From: Luidia sarsii
Lineage: Eukaryota; Echinodermata; Asteroidea; Paxillosida; Luidiidae
Length of the DNA stretch: 64,000 nt
Direction of reading: 5' to 3'
NCBI GenBank assembly: GCA_949987565.1
Contig: OX465108.1
Coordinates: 1,860,677-1,924,676 of the forward strand
Shown: in pieces, positions 47,801 to 55,086 of the stretch
How the letters are laid out: each line of letters begins with the position of its first letter
Position numbering within the stretch: position 1 is the first letter of the stretch
Notes under the pieces: model-generated
Databases searched by the model: none
Told to the model about the DNA's origin: nothing
Seen by the model: the letters and a program-made list of their open reading frames with translations, nothing else
Made by a program: the position numbers and the translations under genes

Positions 47801-50800
47801 CCCAGACGCTAAGCCCGGCATCTGCATCCGGGTGCACTGCACGGAAGGCAAGTTCACACCCATGGGCTTCCTGGTGGACGTGACTGAGAACCTGATCAAG
47901 GAGTGGTACCCGGGTGAGTGGGAGAGAAGGGGTGGGGGTGGTTTCGGGTGGAGGGACCGATTGAGGAGGTGGTCGAGAGAAAGTGGCAGTGTGGGGGAGG
48001 GAAAGTCCTTCGTGGTAGGTTTGGGAGCGAGGACAAGGGGGTGGTAGAGGGGATATTGAGGGGAGGCTTATGGATCCATCAGAAGCCACTATTCCAGAAT
48101 AATATCTAAACAGAATCTAGTCTCAAACATAATCTAATGGAATCAAACAGAATCTAGCATAAACCCACATAATCTAGCATAAACCCACATAATCTAGCAC
48201 AAACCCATAGAATCTAGCATAAACCCACAGAATCTAGCATAAACCCACAGAATCTAGCATAAACCCACAGAATCTAGCATAAACCCACATACCGTAATCT
48301 AGCATTAACCCACAGAATCTAGCATAAACCCACATACCGTAATCTAGCATTAACCCACAGAATCTAGCATAAACCCACAGAATATAATGGAAACATATTA
48401 GCGACTTTGAGAATTCAACACAATCTAGCAGAAACCAGCAGAACCTATATAGCAGAACGTAGCAAAATTGAACAGAACCCAACAGAACCAATGAATTCCA
48501 ATGGAACCCAATAAAAAACAGACAGAACCAACAGATTCCAACAGAACCTGACATACTGGAGCGGAACACACCAGACTCTAACAGAAGCCATTTGACTCTT
48601 AATTAATACAAAACCCATCTGAAGACTGCAGAATCCAACTGAATCTGATAAAGTCCAACACAATCTAAAAGAACTTGAGTAACAACCAACAGAATCCAAC
48701 AGGTTCCAACAGATTCTGATAGACTAACTAATTGCAGCACCAGATGCATACGTGTGTCTTTATATGAGCCTTAATTAAATGTCGTTGGTCTCATCAGGCC
48801 TGCTTGGAGTGGACAACATGAACCGGTCGTTGGTGGAGCGGCTGATCCCTTGCCCCGTCTGCAAGGTCAGGACCGGGGAGGGGGAGGGGGAGGGGGAGGA
48901 GGAGGGCGGGGGACCCGTCCACCACTTCCCCATCGGCGACCTGGGCCTGGCTGCAGTCAGCACAGGGGCACGGACGGCCACCTGCCCGCGGCACCCGGAG
49001 AAGGAGGGGAAGGGGAAGGGGGAAGAGGGGGGACCTTTGGCTCTGGCCACCTTAGTCCCGGACCTCTTCCTTGAGGACCTGCCCGTCCGCATGCTGGGCC
49101 CGGCCGACTTTGACTTTGACCCGCAGCGCAGCGCCTTCCTGCAGGGCGGCGGGTTCGGCCAGGTCTACCGGGCCCGCTTCCGCGGCACGGAGGAAGTGGC
49201 CGTCAAGATGTTCGTCAGCGCTGCGCACTTCCGGCGCGGCGTCTCCCCGACCTCCGCCTCATCGTCCTCCGAGTCCTACTCGGCTGAGGAGAGGTCGCCG
49301 TGCGGCGGCGGCGGCGGGGAGGGGCCCAGCCTGCTGGCGGAGGGCGGCCGGGAGGTCGGCACCGATCTGGTCATGCGCGGCTTCTCCAACCTGCGGCAGG
49401 AGCTGGCCGTCATGTGCCGACTGCGGCACCCCTGCATCATCGCCCTGAGGGGCGCCTCCATCCGCTACCTCTGCTTCGCCATGGAGCTGGCGCCCGGGGG
49501 CGATCTGGCCGGGCTCCTGTGGGGCGAGCGGGCGGGCAATCGGCGGGGGGCATCGGGCGCCGCCACCGCTGGCCAGGGTAGCCGTCTGTACGGGACCTGC
49601 CTGGACCGGACGCTGACCTACAAGGTGGCCCTGCAGGTGGCGGCCGGGGTGGCCTACATCCACCGGCGCGGCTACATCCACTCGGACCTGAAGACGGACA
49701 ACGTGCTGGTCTGGTCACTGGACCCCGGCTCGGCGGTCAACGTCAAGCTGACCGACCTCGGCATCGCCCGGCCCCTGGACCTTCAAGGGGCCCGAGGGCA
49801 GGCAGGCCCTATGGGATTCTGTGCTCCTGAGATCCTACGGGGAAGAACGTTCACGCAGGAGGTAATAATGATACAGCATTCAGTTTCAATGGACTCATTA
49901 GGACCTGAGTGTCTTGGAGGAACTGACCTGATTTAAAGATATATTTTCCTGGTCTGGTTATCATCTGAGGCATGTCTGAATGTGCCCTTCTCTTGATTCC
50001 CATCTCATTCCCATATGATTCCCTACTAATTCCCATCTCATTCCCATGTGATTCCCTACTAATTCCCATTGAATTCCCATATGATTCCCTACTTATTCCC
50101 ATTGAATTCCTGTGTGATTTCCTACTCATTCCCATCTCATTTCCATATGATTCCCTACTTATTCACATTGAATTCCTATGTGATTCCCTACTCTTTCCCA
50201 TTGAATTACCTGTGATTCCTTACTTATTCCCATTGATTTCCCATCCGATTGCCCTTTGATTCCCAATCTCTTCCCCCATTGCATCATCAGGTGGACTGGT
50301 TCTCCTACGGCATGCTCCTCTACCACCTCATGGCGGGGGTCTGGCCCTACGACCACCTCAAGTCGGCCATCGACATCAGGCAGGCGGTCAGCATCGGCGA
50401 GAAGCCGCGCTTCGAGTTCCGGGACCACGCCGTGGTGCCCCTCTTCCCGCACCTGGAGGGCCTGATGCGCCAGTGCTGGAGCAACAACCCAGAGGAGAGG
50501 CCCCGCGGCACGGAGATCGCCCAGAGGCTGAGGGATGCCAGCTTCGCCTGCCTGATGAACATCATCCAGCTGGACACGGAGGCCATGACCTTCCTCCATG
50601 CCGGCTGTGGTGGGGTAAGGCAAAGACAAGAGGCTGTTTTGAAGTCATCCTCATCCTCCTCCCCCTCCTCCTCCCCATCCTCCTCATATTCCCCATCCTC
50701 CTCATCCTCCTCATCCTCCTCATCCTCCTCATCCTCCTCATCGTCCTCATCCTCCTCCTCCTCCTCATCCTCCCCATCCTCCTCATCCTCATCCTCCTCA

Positions 50801-53800
50801 TCCTCCTCATCCTCCTCATCCTCCCCATCCTCCCCATCCTCCTCATCCTCCTCATCCTCCTCATCCTCCTCATCCTCCTCATCCTCCTCATCCTCCTCAT
50901 CCAAAAATTTGTTTCCCCTCCCCCCCCCCCACTCCTCTCAGAAATCGGGTCGTCTTTGGTTCTGGACGGGGGAAGGGGAAAGCCGGCAGAGTACCAAGAT
51001 TCACATCAAGTATTTCTGCAAGGAGGAGCTCTCCCCGACCAGATGCAGCGGAGCCCGTGTCAACTGCATGCTGCAGGTGGGGAGATGGGAGCTGGTAGGA
51101 ACAAAGGTAGGTGTGGGAGCAGACTCATTTGACTGGTTAAGGTTTGCTGCTTGAGATACTGTGGAAGGTTTGCCGCGACACCATGTAGCACTTCTCTTTC
51201 ACAATCCAATGGGAATAATTAGGGAATCACAAAGGTTTTTCAATGGGAATGAGTAGGGAATCAAAATAATGGGAATTCAATGGGAATAAGTAGGGAATCA
51301 CATGGACATTTAATGGGAGTGATGCTTAACATGCAGTGTGTACTCTGGCCATTGTCAAGAGACATTCACGTACACTACCTGAAATATTGAGTTACTGGCT
51401 CTTCTTCAAAGTAGTTTTCTGTGCCATTTTTCCTAAACTGTTCATAAGTTCCCATTGAGTTTTTCCTGAATTTGTTTGACCAAAACTATTTATCCTAATT
51501 GCCAGTGTATCATACATGTAGTTGTTAATTGACCAAGCATTATTCTGCCTTTGAGAAAGATCTTGCTAGGAGCCTAGCTCTGAAACATCAGGCATTATAA
51601 CTTTTTTACATTTGAATATCAATTTTTCAATTTGTTCAAAAAGTTCCCAGTCAATTTTTCCGTTGTTGTTTTGCAATGATCACTTTGTGTTCACTTCCTC
51701 CACTCCTCATCACTGTGGTCTTTGTTCCTGTTGGACGTTCCTTTGTCTTGTTCATCTTCCTCAGGATGAGTGCCTTGAGCTTTATTGCCCGCCGGCCGTC
51801 GGTCCTCAGCAGAACGTCTTCCAGAAGGACTTAAGGTTCTCCGGCGAGGTTCTTTGCCTGTGCTACCAGCCGGTCCAAGAAGAGGTGAGTGTGGTTTGTC
51901 TGTACAATGTCAAGCATGACTTCCTGCAAAAGGCCACACGTATTTCTCGAGGGTTTGTGCTACTTCTGAGAAAGCCTGGCCGTTGGTGCTGTGTGCATCG
52001 TACATTCATTGAAATTAATGGGGTGGAGTGGGATGGGATGGGGTGGGGTGGGATGGGATGGGATTGGATGGGGTGGGGAGGATGGGATGGGATGGGATGG
52101 GGGAGGATGGGATTGGATGGGATTGGATGGAATGGAATGGAATGGAATGGGATGGGTTGGGGTGGGATGGAATGGGATTGGATGGGGTGGGGAGGATGGG
52201 ATGGGATGGGATGGGATTGGATGGGGTGGGGAGGATGGGATGGGATGGATGGGATTGGATGGGGTGGGGAGGATGGGATGGGATGAGGGGGATGGGATTG
52301 GATGGGATTGGATGGAATGGAATGGAATGGGATGGGATGGGATGGGTTGGGTTGGGATGGGGTGGGGTTGGTGTGGGATGGGATGGGTTGGGGTGGGAAG
52401 GAATGGGGTGAGGTGGGATGTGATGGGGTGGGATGGGATGGGATGGGATGAAATGGGATGGGGTGGCACTATGAACATCTTAACAGTGAAAATGGGGTGA
52501 AAATGTCATTTAGCCGTGAAAAGAAAATTCACCATGTTTTCACCCCTAGTTCATGGCACACAGTTAGCAAAGTCATTTTCACGGTGTTTTCACCAGTGGT
52601 CTCCAAGGCCACATTCCTGATGGTTAATGGCTAGAGGCAATTTAGAAGCATCTGGGAGTGACAGTTATACAAGGACACCATACAGTACCTCTATGGGGGC
52701 TGGTGGTCCCTACTGGTAATTGAATTAGCCATCCCCCAAGGCCTCACCACCTCAAGGCTTTCACGGTCTCTTTAGTGACCTGAAGATGTCCTTATCAGGT
52801 CAGAGAGGCAATTATTTTCACGTTGAATTCACTGTAAAATGCACAGTGAAATCACAGTGACTTTTTAGTTTCACGGCAAAATGACATTTTCACCCCTCTT
52901 TCACAGTTAAGATGTTCATAGTGTGGGATGGTATGGGATAGGGTGGGATAGGATGAAATGTGATGGGATGGGGTTGAATGTGATGGGGTGGGGTTGAATG
53001 GGCTAGAAATTGGCCAGAAAAATGAAAATGTATATACAATTTTTAATTAAAAGAATAATAATTTAGAGCCTGGCAAAAAGTTTCACTTTGATTTGATGCG
53101 TTGGGTCTTTGTTGTTCTTTCCCGTCAAGGAAACGCTGGGATATCTTTATGCGGGCTTGCGAGACGGCCGCTTGGCCATCCTGAAACATACGCGACCAGC
53201 AGCGGCGGACGCGCAGGGCGCCCCCACCTGGCCCGAGACAAGCTGGGCCAAGGCCGGTTTGCTGACCTTAGAGAACCGGCCCTGCACTCACCTGATGCTC
53301 GTTGCCGGGCGGAAGGAGCTGTGGATCGCCTGCGGCAACAAGCTGCGCATCATGAGCACCCAGGTAGAGGGCGCTGTTGTCACGTCAATCCGCCTTTTTC
53401 CAGTCCTGGGTCATTTTTTTTTCAAGGTTTTTGTGAAGTTGAAAAAAGTATTTTCTACTTTGTCCCCTTAATATGAAAATTTAAGTTTCAATTATTTTAA
53501 AATTTCCTTTGATTTTTTAGAAATTCAAATTTTACGGGAAATTTTACAAAATTCCATCCCTGCCTCCCCTCCTTCTCTCCCCCTCTCCTCTCCCCCTCCC
53601 CTCTCCTCTTCCTCCAATCTCCCCCACTCCCCTCTCTCCGTCTCCCTGTCTCCACTCTCCCTTCTCCGCTCTCCCCTCTCCCCTCTCCCCTCTCCCCTCT
53701 CCCTCTCCCCCTCTCCCCTCTCCAACTCTCCTCCTCTCCCCTCCACTCTCCCATTCTCCCCTCTCCCTCTATTTAACTTCTCCCCTCCCCTCGTCCCCTC

Positions 53801-54798
53801 TCCCCTGTCCCCATGTCACCCTGTCCCCTTCTTCCCCCTCTCCCACTTCTCTCATTTCTCCCTCTCCCACTTCTCTCATTTCTCCCTCCCCCCACAAGGT
53901 GCGACTCCTGGACAGCCAGCCGTTGGTGGTGTCAGACAGGCCAGAGTATGCCATCGGCGGGCTGGCACACCGCGGGGACAGCCTCTTCTGCTTCCTGGCC
54001 GGTTCCAGCCAGGTGCTGCAGTACAGCATGGCCGGGCGCCAGAGGCTCCACCGCTTCCAGTGCTGGCGAAGCCTCCTGGAGGTCAGCGGGAGCTGCACGG
54101 TGCTAGACAAACTCCAAGAGGGGGAGGAGGAGGAGGAGGAGAGGGCAGAAGAGGAGAGGGCAGAGGAGGAGGAGGTGTCAACTTCATCAGAGCCGGCCGA
54201 CGATGACAGTCCCCTGCCTTCCCCGCTGGATGATGACAAGGACCAGGCTATTCGGTTCCGAGAGTCCTACTTCGGGCGGACACCTTCATGGTCATTGCAG
54301 CAGCAGCAGCAGCAGCAGCAGCCACACAGGTCGCAGTGCGCCACGCTGCCGGCCACGCCACCCCGCGTGTCGGCGCCGCACATCCGGCCGCACAGCGCCA
54401 GCGACTGTCTGCAGTTGCCGGCCAGCGATCCGGCCAGCGTGCAGGCCATCCTGGTGGTCAGGGACACACTCTGGGTGGGCACCAGCTCCGGCAAGATCCT
54501 TGTCATCTGCCTTGGTGACAGCGGCGGCGCCGGCTTCGGGGAGGTGCTGGCCATGCTGGCTCATGTACCAGAGGCCGGTAAGATGGCCGGTCCCCTGCAC
54601 GGGCTGGTGGCGGCCGGGGAGGACCACGTGGTGTCGTCCCACCGCCTGCCCGCCTGGCTGGAGCTCGGCACGGCCCAGCAGGAGCGCCACCGCTACCAGC
54701 TCCTGGTCTGGCAGGCTTGGGGGTCGGAGGAGATCCGCCAGTTTGAGGCCGTTCACCGGGCGTTGGATCGCGTGGAAGAGTCCACGGCAGACCAGTAA
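32773..54798 (+). CDS. LRRK1: Leucine-rich repeat serine/threonine-protein kinase 1, 24 exons
   Basis: LRRK1 is a cytoplasmic Roco-family GTPase/kinase linked in other animals to endosomal trafficking and Rab phosphorylation. The exons join in phase to 6414 nt, 2137 aa plus stop (family about 2000 aa). Order: ankyrin-type repeats about 17-255, leucine-rich repeats about 280-690, Roc GTPase 688-890 (GPKRCGKTS P-loop, WDLKG, LTHSD), COR about 890-1200, CPVC/CPRH pair near 1221 and 1265, kinase about 1315-1650, WD40-like region 1665-2137. LRRK1 rather than LRRK2 is indicated by the ankyrin start without armadillo repeats, the COR sequence LYFLDPVWL and a C-terminal block (VRDTLWVG...[11 protein letters not shown]) typical of LRRK1. 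Kinase oddities: HSD for HRD, DLG for DFG, and a 55-residue Ser/Gly-rich insert after the beta-3 lysine. The first exon is a prediction; the remaining exons are firm. Confidence 0.94.
33660..33964 (+). CDS. LRRK1: LRRK1 exon 2 (ankyrin region)
   Basis: Acceptor ...caaactacag, donor gtcagt. Encodes [20 protein letters not shown], an interrupted Gly/Glu-rich stretch, and the ankyrin-like [26 protein letters not shown] array starts directly after the donor. Confidence 0.87.
33965..34285. repeat. CT-rich array directly after a LRRK1 donor
   Basis: Imperfect CTCTTTCTCC tract beginning within 10 bp of the exon 2 donor. The exon frame stays open about 340 bp into it; I treat that as artefact because the downstream exon fits the spliced phase. 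Confidence 0.9.
34400..34475 (+). CDS. LRRK1: LRRK1 exon 3 (ankyrin)
   Basis: Acceptor ...ttattgtag, donor gtaaag. Encodes [20 protein letters not shown] plus IEFDS; the TAFDVATxxGxxxVIxxLI pattern is a canonical ankyrin helix pair. Confidence 0.87.
34686..35120. repeat. 20-bp minisatellite, about 21 units, LRRK1 intron 3
   Basis: Near-perfect atttcatgtgacagagccca units, with a disrupted middle (34890-34965) containing cgcaagtacgcaatttc, which recurs outside the array at 35240. Confidence 0.95.
35357..35573 (+). mobile_element. MITE-like element with TATATTCACCCGGCAA termini, copy 1
   Basis: Left end tatattcacccggcaatggc and right end gaatgccgttgccggttgaa form a 28-bp imperfect inverted repeat (about 3 mismatches). 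No coding capacity. It lies in LRRK1 intron 3. Confidence 0.75.
35665..35838 (+). CDS. LRRK1: LRRK1 exon 4 (ankyrin)
   Basis: Acceptor ...ccttgcggcag after a poly(A) run, donor gtcagc. Encodes [35 protein letters not shown] and [10 protein letters not shown], two ankyrin-like units. Confidence 0.9.
35970..36115 (-). repeat. Fragment of the CACTA-ended element
   Basis: Contains aatcactgtgatttcacggt, ttcactgtaa-like sequence, gacctgataaggacatcttc and aggtcactaaagagaccgtg, the reverse complement of the interior of the intact element at 52467-52923. Confidence 0.7.
36520..36680 (+). CDS. LRRK1: LRRK1 exon 5 (last ankyrin unit)
   Basis: Acceptor ...cacccacag, donor gtaggg. Encodes [20 protein letters not shown], then [16 protein letters not shown]. 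Leaves at phase 0. Confidence 0.88.
36811..36895 (-). repeat. tRNA-like SINE fragment
   Basis: The reverse complement carries GATGGCTCAGTTGGGAAGAG (A box) and CGGGTTCAAGTCCTGGTCC (B box). It sits 50 bp upstream of LRRK1 exon 6. Confidence 0.75.
36942..37177 (+). CDS. LRRK1: LRRK1 exon 6 (start of LRRs)
   Basis: Acceptor ...catgattacag, donor gtgagt. Encodes [38 protein letters not shown] and [15 protein letters not shown], two LRRs. Phase 2. Confidence 0.92.
37313..38395. repeat. 23-bp minisatellite, about 45 units, LRRK1 intron 6
   Basis: Unit ttggccttgggtataagtac plus agg, alternating GGCCTT and GGCATT variants with occasional AAAGGAAG insertions, decaying at the 3' end. Each unit contains GTATAAGT and TACAGG, similar to donor and acceptor signals. 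Confidence 0.95.
38555..38703 (+). CDS. LRRK1: LRRK1 exon 7 (LRR)
   Basis: Acceptor ...ggggctcccag, donor gtgagg. Encodes [19 protein letters not shown] and [19 protein letters not shown]. Enters at phase 2, leaves at phase 1. Confidence 0.92.
39001..39167 (+). CDS. LRRK1: LRRK1 exon 8 (LRR)
   Basis: Acceptor ...ctgaataaacag, donor gtatgc. Encodes [40 protein letters not shown] and QCPL; the PxPWxCPL ending resembles family members. Confidence 0.92.
39284..39381. mobile_element. 98-bp palindromic MITE-like element
   Basis: Ends caatgagggtttgtcctgct and agcagggcaaaccctcattg form about 20 bp of terminal inverted repeat. The centre is a second palindrome, gcactgagtgctcagtgc. Partial relatives at 18455-18545 and 8287-8415. 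Confidence 0.8.
39470..39715 (+). repeat. tRNA-like SINE with upstream module
   Basis: Module gcatccacttt...gagatatacggcagttaatg ... ggaaggccaccatctaaggg, followed by a tRNA-like ggctggatagctctgatggg A box and ttaatccagaggtc. The 3' end is truncated before the B box. Confidence 0.75.
39998..40117 (+). repeat. Full-length CTAGGATC element
   Basis: Complete copy: ctctgcctttgagaaagatt through aggatcgaaacgtcaggccc to gcagtttgcaacatttttgt atatcacctta. No coding potential and no RNA polymerase III box that I can see. Confidence 0.82.
40243..40538 (+). CDS. LRRK1: LRRK1 exon 9 (LRR)
   Basis: Acceptor ...acccctgtag, donor gtaatc. Encodes [53 protein letters not shown] and [19 protein letters not shown] array follows. 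Confidence 0.93.
40563..41012. repeat. (GGCTGG/GGTTG)n G-rich array, LRRK1 intron 9
   Basis: About 85 imperfect units of GGGCTG or GGGTTG with ggccaatgg interruptions. G-rich on the sense strand, followed by a CT tract (41012-41170) that runs into the next acceptor. Confidence 0.95.
41180..41422 (+). CDS. LRRK1: LRRK1 exon 10 (LRR after Ala-rich insert)
   Basis: Acceptor ...cttcctccag preceded by a CT tract, donor gtgagc. Encodes [20 protein letters not shown], an Ala-rich stretch, then [20 protein letters not shown] and LRKLDLSR. Confidence 0.92.
41927..42143 (+). CDS. LRRK1: LRRK1 exon 11 (last LRR, start of Roc)
   Basis: Acceptor ...atgatggtatag, donor gttcgt. Encodes [20 protein letters not shown], a linker helix [20 protein letters not shown] and MLVGPK, the first half of the P-loop. 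A CCCTG array begins about 55 bp after the donor. Confidence 0.92.
42200..42755. repeat. (CCCTG)n pentanucleotide array, LRRK1 intron 11
   Basis: About 110 units of CCCTG with CCCTACTG, CCCCG and CCATG variants. Same motif and orientation relative to transcription as the SHC array at 14371-14735. Confidence 0.95.
43006..43155 (+). CDS. LRRK1: LRRK1 exon 12 (Roc P-loop)
   Basis: Acceptor ...ttggtgcaacag, donor gttcgc. Begins [14 protein letters not shown], completing the GPKRCGKTS nucleotide-binding loop split between exons. Confidence 0.93.
43610..43786 (+). CDS. LRRK1: LRRK1 exon 13 (Roc switch region)
   Basis: Acceptor ...ttattttag, donor gtaaat. Encodes [20 protein letters not shown] (DxxG switch II as DLKG) and [19 protein letters not shown]. 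Confidence 0.92.
44194..44469 (+). CDS. LRRK1: LRRK1 exon 14 (Roc G4/G5 and Roc-COR boundary)
   Basis: Acceptor ...cctatacacag, donor gtgagc. Encodes [14 protein letters not shown] (THxD guanine specificity motif), [20 protein letters not shown] (G5) and the start of COR. Confidence 0.93.
44540..44732. repeat. Cluster of ATCCTAGCAGGAC cores
   Basis: At least seven irregularly spaced copies of (a/t)atcctagcaggac, the conserved core of the dispersed CTAGGATC element, without the rest of that element. Confidence 0.8.
44897..45062 (+). CDS. LRRK1: LRRK1 exon 15 (COR)
   Basis: Acceptor ...ctcaaaaaaag, donor gtagtg. Encodes [38 protein letters not shown] and TQQDIEE. Phase 1. Confidence 0.88.
45612..46345 (+). 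repeat. tRNA-like SINE with 12-fold A-box tandem amplification
   Basis: An upstream module (45625-45820) leads into twelve copies of ggctggatagctcagatggg, eleven of them in a 40-bp unit (with aagagcacaggtgcattaag) starting at 45825, 45865 and so on to 46225. A single B box (gggttcaagtccctgtcc) follows at about 46312. It ends about 95 bp before LRRK1 exon 16. Confidence 0.93.
46441..46720 (+). CDS. LRRK1: LRRK1 exon 16 (COR)
   Basis: Acceptor ...gggcccggcag, donor gtaagt. Encodes [37 protein letters not shown] and [13 protein letters not shown]; the LYFLDPxWL motif is a COR hallmark. Confidence 0.94.
46957..47211 (+). CDS. LRRK1: LRRK1 exon 17 (COR)
   Basis: Acceptor ...tgtccgcatag, donor gtgagt. 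Encodes [38 protein letters not shown], then an Arg/Ser-rich stretch. Confidence 0.92.
47245..47415. repeat. (GACTCA)n degenerate hexamer array
   Basis: Imperfect gactcagactcagattcag repeats that decay into acttggactt-type variants, in LRRK1 intron 17. Confidence 0.8.
47450..47592. repeat. Palindromic dispersed element (GATTGATCGTAAG family), copy 2
   Basis: Contains ttcacaaagccttacgatgc at one end and cgatgggtttggtgaaattg at the other, inverted relative to the copy at 13325-13475 in SHC. Confidence 0.65.
47684..47913 (+). CDS. LRRK1: LRRK1 exon 18 (COR-B)
   Basis: Acceptor ...tgttttaaag fits the required phase 2; donor gtgagt. Encodes [26 protein letters not shown] and [16 protein letters not shown]. 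Confidence 0.87.
48105..48390. repeat. ~20-bp minisatellite, LRRK1 intron 18
   Basis: Tandem gaatctagcataaacccaca units, with two accgtaatctagcattaacc variants. More distant ACAGAA(C/T)C-type relatives continue to about 48720. Confidence 0.9.
48798..49861 (+). CDS. LRRK1: LRRK1 exon 19 (Cys/His motif and most of the kinase)
   Basis: A 1064-bp exon; acceptor ...gtctcatcag, donor gtaata. It encodes LIPCPVC and TCPRHP around an acidic/Gly insert, then the kinase: [10 protein letters not shown] glycine loop, EVAVKMF (beta-3 Lys about residue 1339), a Ser/Gly-rich insert, [11 protein letters not shown] (alpha-C Glu about 1404), [22 protein letters not shown] catalytic loop (HSD rather than HRD), LTDLGIARP (DLG rather than DFG) and GFCAPEIL. 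Confidence 0.95.
49985..50275. repeat. GATTCCCTACTNATTCCCAT tandem repeat upstream of exon 20
   Basis: About ten imperfect 24-30 bp units of attcccatatgattccctac. The reverse complement of this repeat occurs downstream of exon 21 at 51195-51310. Confidence 0.88.
50291..50614 (+). CDS. LRRK1: LRRK1 exon 20 (kinase C-lobe)
   Basis: Acceptor ...gcatcatcag, donor gtaagg. Encodes [40 protein letters not shown] and LNIIQLD-like helix. Both flanking regions hold complementary GGGAAT-rich repeats. Confidence 0.94.
50640..50905. repeat. (TCATCCTCC)n array, LRRK1 intron 20
   Basis: About 29 nine-bp units (tcatcctcc with tcctcc and ccatcc variants) filling most of a 327-bp intron between the kinase and WD40-like exons. 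Confidence 0.94.
50942..51106 (+). CDS. LRRK1: LRRK1 exon 21 (start of WD40-like region)
   Basis: Acceptor ...ctcctctcag, donor gtaggt. Encodes [20 protein letters not shown] and [19 protein letters not shown]. Matches the LRRK1 block that follows the kinase. Confidence 0.9.
51195..51310. repeat. Inverted GGGAAT repeat downstream of exon 21
   Basis: Contains gggaattcaatgggaataag and tagggaatcacatgg, the reverse complement of the tandem repeat at 49985-50275. Confidence 0.85.
51765..51884 (+). CDS. LRRK1: LRRK1 exon 22 (WD40-like)
   Basis: Acceptor ...ttcctcag, donor gtgagt. Encodes [20 protein letters not shown] and [16 protein letters not shown], 40 codons, phase 0. Confidence 0.88.
52018..52466. 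repeat. (GGGAT)n satellite, LRRK1 intron 22
   Basis: Degenerate pentamer array (ggatg, ggattggat, ggaat, ggggtggg). It resumes at 52924-53005 after an inserted element. Confidence 0.95.
52467..52923. mobile_element. 457-bp CACTA-ended nonautonomous DNA transposon
   Basis: Left end cactatgaacatcttaacag and right end cagttaagatgttcatagtg are inverted repeats. Complementarity extends about 65 bp with few mismatches. It is flanked on both sides by TGG, a candidate 3-bp target duplication, and sits inside the GGGAT satellite. No transposase frame. CACTA ends with 3-bp duplications are typical of the CACTA/EnSpm superfamily; the assignment is inferred. Confidence 0.85.
53130..53363 (+). CDS. LRRK1: LRRK1 exon 23 (WD40-like)
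   Basis: Acceptor ...tcccgtcaag, donor gtagag. Encodes [19 protein letters not shown] and [15 protein letters not shown], two propeller-like blades. Confidence 0.9.
53570..53895. repeat. CTCCCC-rich tract before the last LRRK1 exon
   Basis: Imperfect ctcccctctcc polypyrimidine running directly into the acceptor at 53897-53898. Confidence 0.92.
53899..54798 (+). CDS. LRRK1: LRRK1 last exon (WD40-like C-terminus)
   Basis: Acceptor ...cccccacaag after a CT-rich tract; stop TAA at 54796-54798. Encodes [36 protein letters not shown], an acidic insert ([11 protein letters not shown]), an 8-residue polyglutamine from (CAG)8 at about 54297, then [20 protein letters not shown] and [20 protein letters not shown]. 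The last block is characteristic of LRRK1 C-termini. Confidence 0.94.
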   Translation: MRLLDSQPLVVSDRPEYAIGGLAHRGDSLFCFLAGSSQVLQYSMAGRQRLHRFQCWRSLLEVSGSCTVLDKLQEGEEEEEERAEEERAEEEEVSTSSEPADDDSPLPSPLDDDKDQAIRFRESYFGRTPSWSLQQQQQQQQPHRSQCATLPATPPRVSAPHIRPHSASDCLQLPASDPASVQAILVVRDTLWVGTSSGKILVICLGDSGGAGFGEVLAMLAHVPEAGKMAGPLHGLVAAGEDHVVSSHRLPAWLELGTAQQERHRYQLLVWQAWGSEEIRQFEAVHRALDRVEESTADQ

Positions 54799-55086
54799 TG
54801 CAACCATCCAGTAGGCCATGCCAACCATAGCAACGGCCAAGCAGCCACGCACCTGCGCACAACATGTCACGATCGTCCACACGCCGTGCGTGTCTACTGC
54901 ACGCCCGCAATCACCGAAAGCACTTCTCTCCGGTGGACTTTGGTTTTGGAAAAAAGCCCAAAATGTGAATTTCCTCTCTTGCAAGGATATCGAGAGTCAG
55001 AATTACAATGAAATTATAAACACCGCTTGACCAAAACTCAGGTTTGCGAAGGAATTGCCTGGTACATAAGAAACAAAAGTAAACGC

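Noticed and set aside
48105..48720. Possible coding repeat protein from the TCTAGCATAAACCCACAG array
   Set aside because: Frames are broken repeatedly and the array sits inside a LRRK1 intron whose flanking exons fit in phase.
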